DNA of 64,000 nt from Sulfolobales archaeon (GTDB taxonomy: Archaea; Thermoproteota; Thermoprotei_A; Sulfolobales; AG1), in contig JAVZPJ010000006.1 in NCBI GenBank assembly GCA_038881635.1, positions 21,010 through 85,009 of the forward strand. Reading direction: 5' to 3'. The notes beneath the pieces are model-generated. The model was not told the DNA's origin. It searched no databases and saw only the letters and a program-made list of their open reading frames with translations. Both the position numbers and the translations under genes were made by a program. Of this stretch, positions 60,231-64,000 are shown one piece after another. The stretch's first letter is position 1; the number at the start of each line of letters is the position of its first letter.

Positions 60231-61865
60231 ATGACAAGAATTATCCTGAAAACAAGTAGATGGCTTGACGATGAGGAATTTAGAGAGATGCTTAAGATAA
60301 GTGATTACATAGGCTGGAGTGGTGGTGTAGCAGAGTTTCAGTTCAATCCGTTGAAGGCTGTTAAGAATGGTTTTAACGAGGATGAGGTTATAGATCTTCT
60401 TAGAGAATTGAATGTAGAGATATCTGAGAGAGAAGTTGAGATTCTTAGAGAGAGTATGAGAAGAGAGATTGAAAGATCTAGTGTGAAGGTAGAGTTAAAC
60501 TATGCAAATGGTTTCATCATTATAAAACCTGACAGATATCTAGGCCAGAGTCTTGGAGATATAAGAGATCTTCTGTTCTATGATAGAGATGAGAAGATCT
60601 TCAAGACATATCCTATGTACTATGAGAGGATAGTAGAGTTCATGAGATCAAATGGTTATACTATTCATGATAAGACAGGATTTACAGAGAGAATGCTCCC
60701 AGTAAAACCCAAGCTTAGGATAAGCTTGAGAGATTATCAGAAGGAGGCGTTAGAGACCTGGGTAGGGAGAAAATTCAGAGGTATAATCGCTCTTCCAACA
60801 GGATCTGGTAAGACCGTGGTAGGCGTGTCAGCCGTAGCCGAGCTGGGTATGTGGACTCTCGTTGTCGCCTTCACAAGAGAACAGATTAAGCAGTGGAGAG
60901 AGCATTTCATCAGAGCTCTCAGTCTTAATCCTCATGATGTGGGTGTGTTCTATGGTGAGGAGAAGATCATAGCACCTATAACTATCACAACCTATCAGAC
61001 TGCTTTCAGACATGTTGAAAAGCTCTCACCTTTCTTCCCCCTCCTGATAGTAGATGAATGTCATCATCTTCCGGCAGATAAGTTCCGTAAGATAGCACTT
61101 CACATGTTCTCGCCATATAGATTAGGGCTTTCAGCAACGCCTTATAGAGAAGATGGAAGACATGAAGAGCTTTTTCCAATGCTTGGTGGTGTTATCTATA
61201 GTAAGAGTGCTAGAGAACTTGCTGAGAAAGGCTATCTAGCATCTTTCACTGTGAAAGTTGTTAAAGTTCCTCTAACTCCTGAAGAGATGAAGTTGTATAA
61301 GGATCTTAGGAGCAGATATGAAGCTCTCTCAGGAGGATTAAGTTTTCAGGAGCTTGTTGCAAGAGCTAGAAAAGGTGATCAGAATGCTATAGAGGCTTTA
61401 AGAATTAGAACTCAGTATAGACTTCTAGTTCACATGTCTAGAGAGAAGATCGAGGCTTTGAGAAAGATCGTGAGCGAAGAACTGGAGAAGGGGTCTAAGA
61501 TCATTATATTTACTCAGTATGTTGAACAAGCTGAAGAGATAGGAAGAATTCTGGGAGCTCCCGTGATCACTGGAGATACAGAGCCTAGTACTAGAAAGAA
61601 GAATTTCGAGTTGTTCAGGTCGGGGTATTATAGGGTTCTAGTTATAACTAGCGTAGGTGATGAAGGTATTGATATTCCCGATGCTAATGTAGGGATCATA
61701 GTAGCAGGCACGGGTTCTAAGAGACAGTTTATACAGAGACTTGGAAGACTTCTAAGACCTATGGAGGGTAAGGAGGCTGTTCTCTACGAGATCATCGCTA
61801 AGGATACATTCGAAGAATTTGAATCTAGACGTAGGAGAAGTGCTCTTAGAGAAGATATGCTCTAG
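60231..61865 (+). CDS. XPB/Rad25-type DNA helicase
   Basis: 544 residues, SF2 helicase. Damage-recognition-like N-terminal region (1-165), then LRDYQKEALETW (Q-motif region), Walker A ALPTGSGKT near 188, DECHHLPADKF near 273, SATPYREDGRHEELFPMLGG near 300 containing the RED motif of XPB, and QRLGRLLRP near 500 (motif VI). The thumb insertion follows the RED motif. Acts in DNA opening for repair or transcription in archaea. ATG start. Confidence 0.88.
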   Translation: MTRIILKTSRWLDDEEFREMLKISDYIGWSGGVAEFQFNPLKAVKNGFNEDEVIDLLRELNVEISEREVEILRESMRREIERSSVKVELNYANGFIIIKPDRYLGQSLGDIRDLLFYDRDEKIFKTYPMYYERIVEFMRSNGYTIHDKTGFTERMLPVKPKLRISLRDYQKEALETWVGRKFRGIIALPTGSGKTVVGVSAVAELGMWTLVVAFTREQIKQWREHFIRALSLNPHDVGVFYGEEKIIAPITITTYQTAFRHVEKLSPFFPLLIVDECHHLPADKFRKIALHMFSPYRLGLSATPYREDGRHEELFPMLGGVIYSKSARELAEKGYLASFTVKVVKVPLTPEEMKLYKDLRSRYEALSGGLSFQELVARARKGDQNAIEALRIRTQYRLLVHMSREKIEALRKIVSEELEKGSKIIIFTQYVEQAEEIGRILGAPVITGDTEPSTRKKNFELFRSGYYRVLVITSVGDEGIDIPDANVGIIVAGTGSKRQFIQRLGRLLRPMEGKEAVLYEIIAKDTFEEFESRRRRSALREDML

Positions 61866-61949
61866 CCTTGCATAGATATGTATCTGTCTTCTGGGTGTAG
61901 AGAAAATTATTTAAGCCTCACTATATCAAATTTAAATTAGTTGAGTAGG

Positions 61950-62228
61950 ATGCCGAGGCCAGCGTACAGGTCTAGATCTTATAAGAGGGTTAAAGTTAGA
62001 ATCCCATCAGGTGTCTCAAAGATTCATTATGTTAGGAGGAAGAACTTCACACCCAGGTGTGCTAGATGTGGAGCTATTCTAGGTGGGATGCCTAGAAGAT
62101 CTTCTGAGTATAGGAAGCTTCCGAAGAGTTTGAAAAGACCTGAGAGAATCTTCGGAGGGATTCTATGTCACAGATGTTTAGAGGAGATTCTGAGGGAAAG
62201 AGTGAGAGCTCTAAGTATTCAGGCTTAG
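61950..62228 (+). CDS. rpl34e: Ribosomal protein L34e
   Basis: 92 residues, basic. MPRPAYRSRSYKRV start and the zinc ribbon CARCGAILGG (about 36) with CHRC (about 72) mark the eL34 family of the large subunit. ATG 61950 is preferred to TTG 61941 because family members begin MPRP. Its 3' end overlaps the cytidylate kinase frame. Confidence 0.95.
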   Translation: MPRPAYRSRSYKRVKVRIPSGVSKIHYVRRKNFTPRCARCGAILGGMPRRSSEYRKLPKSLKRPERIFGGILCHRCLEEILRERVRALSIQA

Positions 62229-62788
62229 GCTTCTCCGGAGGAAGAGGATTAGTAGTAGTAATAAGCGGACCTCCTGGATCTGGTAAGTCTACCCTGGCTA
62301 GGGGTATTGCCAGGATTTTTAATCTTAGATATCATTCAACTGGTGAGATTTTTAGAAGAATTGCTAGAGAGAAGGGTCTTGACGTAGCTTCTCTAGATGA
62401 GCTTGCTAGAATGAATCCATCTATAGATCTTGAGATAGATAGGATTGCTCGTGAAGAAGCTTTGAAAGGAGATGTGGTTATAGATGCTCATATAGGAGGA
62501 TGGCTTCTAAGAGATCTAAGCGATCTATCTATATATGTTACGGCATCACTTGGTAAAAGAGCTGAGAGGATTTCAAGGAGAGATGGAAAGAGTTTAGAGG
62601 ATTCTATGAGAGAGATTAGTTCTCGTGAGGATTCTATGAAGGAGAGATTTAAGAGATTCTATAATATTGATATGAACGATCTGAGTGTATTCGATCTTAT
62701 TATAAATACTGATAGAATAGATGAAGAGACAGCTCTTGAGATAGCTATAGCTGCTGTGAAGATGATTATTAATAAGAAGATGAGATAG
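62165..62788 (+). CDS. cmk: Cytidylate kinase
   Basis: 207 residues. P-loop VISGPPGSGKSTLARG near 32-47, STGEIFRRIA near 58, the CMP-binding DAHIGGWL region near 107 and ISRRDGKSLEDS lid near 135. Makes CDP/dCDP. The only canonical starts are ATG 62165 and ATG 62174, which overlap rpl34e by about 60 bases; the 28 residues before the P-loop strand are low-complexity, so initiation nearer 62228 at a non-standard codon cannot be excluded. Confidence 0.9.
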   Translation: MSQMFRGDSEGKSESSKYSGLGFSGGRGLVVVISGPPGSGKSTLARGIARIFNLRYHSTGEIFRRIAREKGLDVASLDELARMNPSIDLEIDRIAREEALKGDVVIDAHIGGWLLRDLSDLSIYVTASLGKRAERISRRDGKSLEDSMREISSREDSMKERFKRFYNIDMNDLSVFDLIINTDRIDEETALEIAIAAVKMIINKKMR

Positions 62789-62796
62789 ATTGAGGT

Positions 62797-63411
62797 ATGA
62801 GAATTTATACTGGTAATGAAGAGCTGGATAGCATTCTAGAGAGAAAAGATGGTTTCATCATAGTATATGGAGAGCCGGGGTCTGGGAAGACTAATCTTAT
62901 TGCTAAGATCCTTAGAGAGTGTGCTTCTAGAGGTGTTGAGACAATATATATATCGACTGAGGGGAGTGTTAATGTGTATAGAGTTGTTGAGGTAGTCGGA
63001 GGATTTGAAGATAGGATATTAATTTCCTCGGTTTACAGCTTGAGCGAGCTTCTCCTAGCCCTACTGAGATCTATTGAGCTTATGAGAGGAGTTATCGCTA
63101 TAGATTCTATAAACTACCTCTATAGAATTGAGGGAGGCTATAGTTATAGGTCTAATGAGGTATTTCTTTCAATACTAGGTCTAATAAGATATGTATCGAG
63201 AACTCGAGGGATTAAGTTCCTTGCATCAGCTCAGATCAGAGAGGTTGAAGGAGTTACAGAGCTTTCGGGAAGAGATCTTATAGAGTTCTTCAAGCCTTAC
63301 ATGATTCGTTCGAGGAAGATCTCCTATAACTTGTTTGAATTGTATTTAGAGGATGAAGATAGAAGATTCAGATATTCATTGAAAGAAGGAGACCTAATAT
63401 GGATCCGGTAG
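62797..63411 (+). CDS. RecA/RadA-superfamily ATPase paralogue
   Basis: 204 residues. Walker A GEPGSGKTNLIAK near 25 and a Walker B-like VIAIDSINYLY near 98; a trimmed RecA core without the RadA N-terminal domain, similar to archaeal RadB/aRadC/KaiC-like paralogues thought to modulate recombination. 8 bases after cmk; overlaps carS by 13. Confidence 0.72.
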   Translation: MRIYTGNEELDSILERKDGFIIVYGEPGSGKTNLIAKILRECASRGVETIYISTEGSVNVYRVVEVVGGFEDRILISSVYSLSELLLALLRSIELMRGVIAIDSINYLYRIEGGYSYRSNEVFLSILGLIRYVSRTRGIKFLASAQIREVEGVTELSGRDLIEFFKPYMIRSRKISYNLFELYLEDEDRRFRYSLKEGDLIWIR

Positions 63412-63932
63412 AAGAGTTCTTGAGAATAATAGCATACACCTTATATGCATACGCTCCTGCTATGGCTTCCAACGGAGCTCCTGTACTACTTCTGAGAGGA
63501 AGACCCATAGACATGGGTTGTAGATTCATTGATGGGAAAAGGATCTTCGGAGATGGAAAGACGTTTGAAGGTATGATTCTCTTTCTCATATTCGGAACAG
63601 CTGTAGGAGGTATATATGCTTCATACACTCAAAACATATATAACCTGCTCTATGGATTTCTCTCCGGTTTCGGAGCATTTCTAGGAGATCTCATTGGAGC
63701 TTTTATAAAAAGAAGACTTGATATACCAAGAGGAGAACCGGCTCCAATACTAGATCAAACAGGTTTCCTAGTGATTGCAACACTCATCATAAAAATCTCG
63801 GGTGTGGAGAAGCTCGTGGGATTCTACATAGATCTTAGGATATTCATAGCAGGAGTACTTCTCGTGCTAATACTTCACATCGCAACAAACTATGGAGCAT
63901 ACAAGCTAGGACTTAAAAAAGTACCCTACTAG
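63399..63932 (+). CDS. carS: CDP-archaeol synthase CarS (DUF46)
   Basis: 177 residues, five TM helices. Uses CTP to activate digeranylgeranylglyceryl phosphate for polar head-group addition. MASNGAPVLL near 22, FGDGKTFEG near 50 and the SGFGAFLGDLIGAFIKRRLDIPRGEPAPILDQ-like catalytic stretch near 89-120 are characteristic. Last gene of the rpl34e-cmk-RecA-like-carS cluster. Confidence 0.88.
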   Translation: MDPVEEFLRIIAYTLYAYAPAMASNGAPVLLLRGRPIDMGCRFIDGKRIFGDGKTFEGMILFLIFGTAVGGIYASYTQNIYNLLYGFLSGFGAFLGDLIGAFIKRRLDIPRGEPAPILDQTGFLVIATLIIKISGVEKLVGFYIDLRIFIAGVLLVLILHIATNYGAYKLGLKKVPY

Positions 63933-64000
63933 AGATATCTCCTTCTCTCTACAAGATCTAAGATTCGATCACTTTATCTATTTTATTTTCCGAAGATTTT

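Noticed and set aside
1..64000. CRISPR array or cas genes
   Set aside because: No regularly spaced direct repeats and no Cas motifs were seen; repeats present are single pairs.
1..64000. Replication origin
   Set aside because: No Orc1/Cdc6 gene or origin-recognition-box cluster recognised.

Overview
The window reads as chromosome of a hyperthermophilic crenarchaeon (Thermoproteota), most like Desulfurococcales, Fervidicoccales or Ignisphaera-type organisms. The evidence is the archaeal gene set: archaeal-type GluRS and IleRS, ribosomal protein L34e, XPB helicase, Nre repair protein, CDP-archaeol synthase, short-chain polyprenyl synthase, crenarchaeal DUF families, box C/D sRNA candidates, four tRNAs (one with an intron-like insertion), TATA-box leaderless starts and many TTG/GTG starts. 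Base composition is AT-rich and most genes use AGA for Arg almost exclusively. The placement is inferred from content; no rRNA is present.

Layout. 1-5.6 kb: the 3' part of pyruvate,phosphate dikinase, then a sugar-nucleotide/glycogen cluster (nucleotidyltransferase, GH57, GT5 synthase). 5.6-9.3 kb: a membrane-anchored surface protein, DUF2192, a small protein followed by a JAMM metalloprotease with no canonical start codon, and phosphoglycolate phosphatase. 9.4-11.5 kb: a radical SAM gene overlapping nre. 11.6-21.3 kb: initiator tRNA-Met, TauE/DUF1634, DapA-type aldolase, PTPS-like and GINS-like genes, moeA, gltX-DUF2118-polyprenyl synthase, CorA and an SFM1-type methyltransferase. 21.3-27 kb: a wrecked tnpB, thiI with rhodanese, and three membrane-protein genes ending in an MscS channel.

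27-35.4 kb is an accessory island. It holds two glycosyltransferases with unlike codon use, an orphan structured element resembling the right end/omega-RNA of an IS200/IS605 element abutting one of them, coding relics, a 178-bp perfect inverted repeat pair, and two copies of a degenerate repeat whose central 35 bp is flipped between copies. Between the repeats lie an APC permease with an RCK-type partner, tRNA-Pro, an ITP pyrophosphatase, a PLD nuclease, a CPBP protease and tRNA-Ser.

35.5-42.3 kb is a tightly overlapping five-gene operon: membrane phosphodiesterase, FAD glycerol-3-phosphate dehydrogenase (GlpA-like), a second FAD protein (GlpB-like), an FGGY glycerol-kinase-like protein and an alkyl-DHAP-synthase-like FAD enzyme. 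It looks like a glycerophosphodiester or lipid-glycerol salvage route and is the best candidate for an under-described system. 42.7-46.4 kb: an Opp-type ABC binding protein and two permeases without ATPases.

46.5-64 kb returns to core genes: a pyrophosphatase-fold protein lacking catalytic Asp residues, a ferritin-like/VIT1 iron protein, ileS, an MBL nuclease, DUF711, enolase, tRNA-Lys, an HD phosphohydrolase, a Trm5-type methyltransferase, XPB helicase, and rpl34e-cmk-RecA-like-carS. Three box C/D sRNA candidates sit between these genes.
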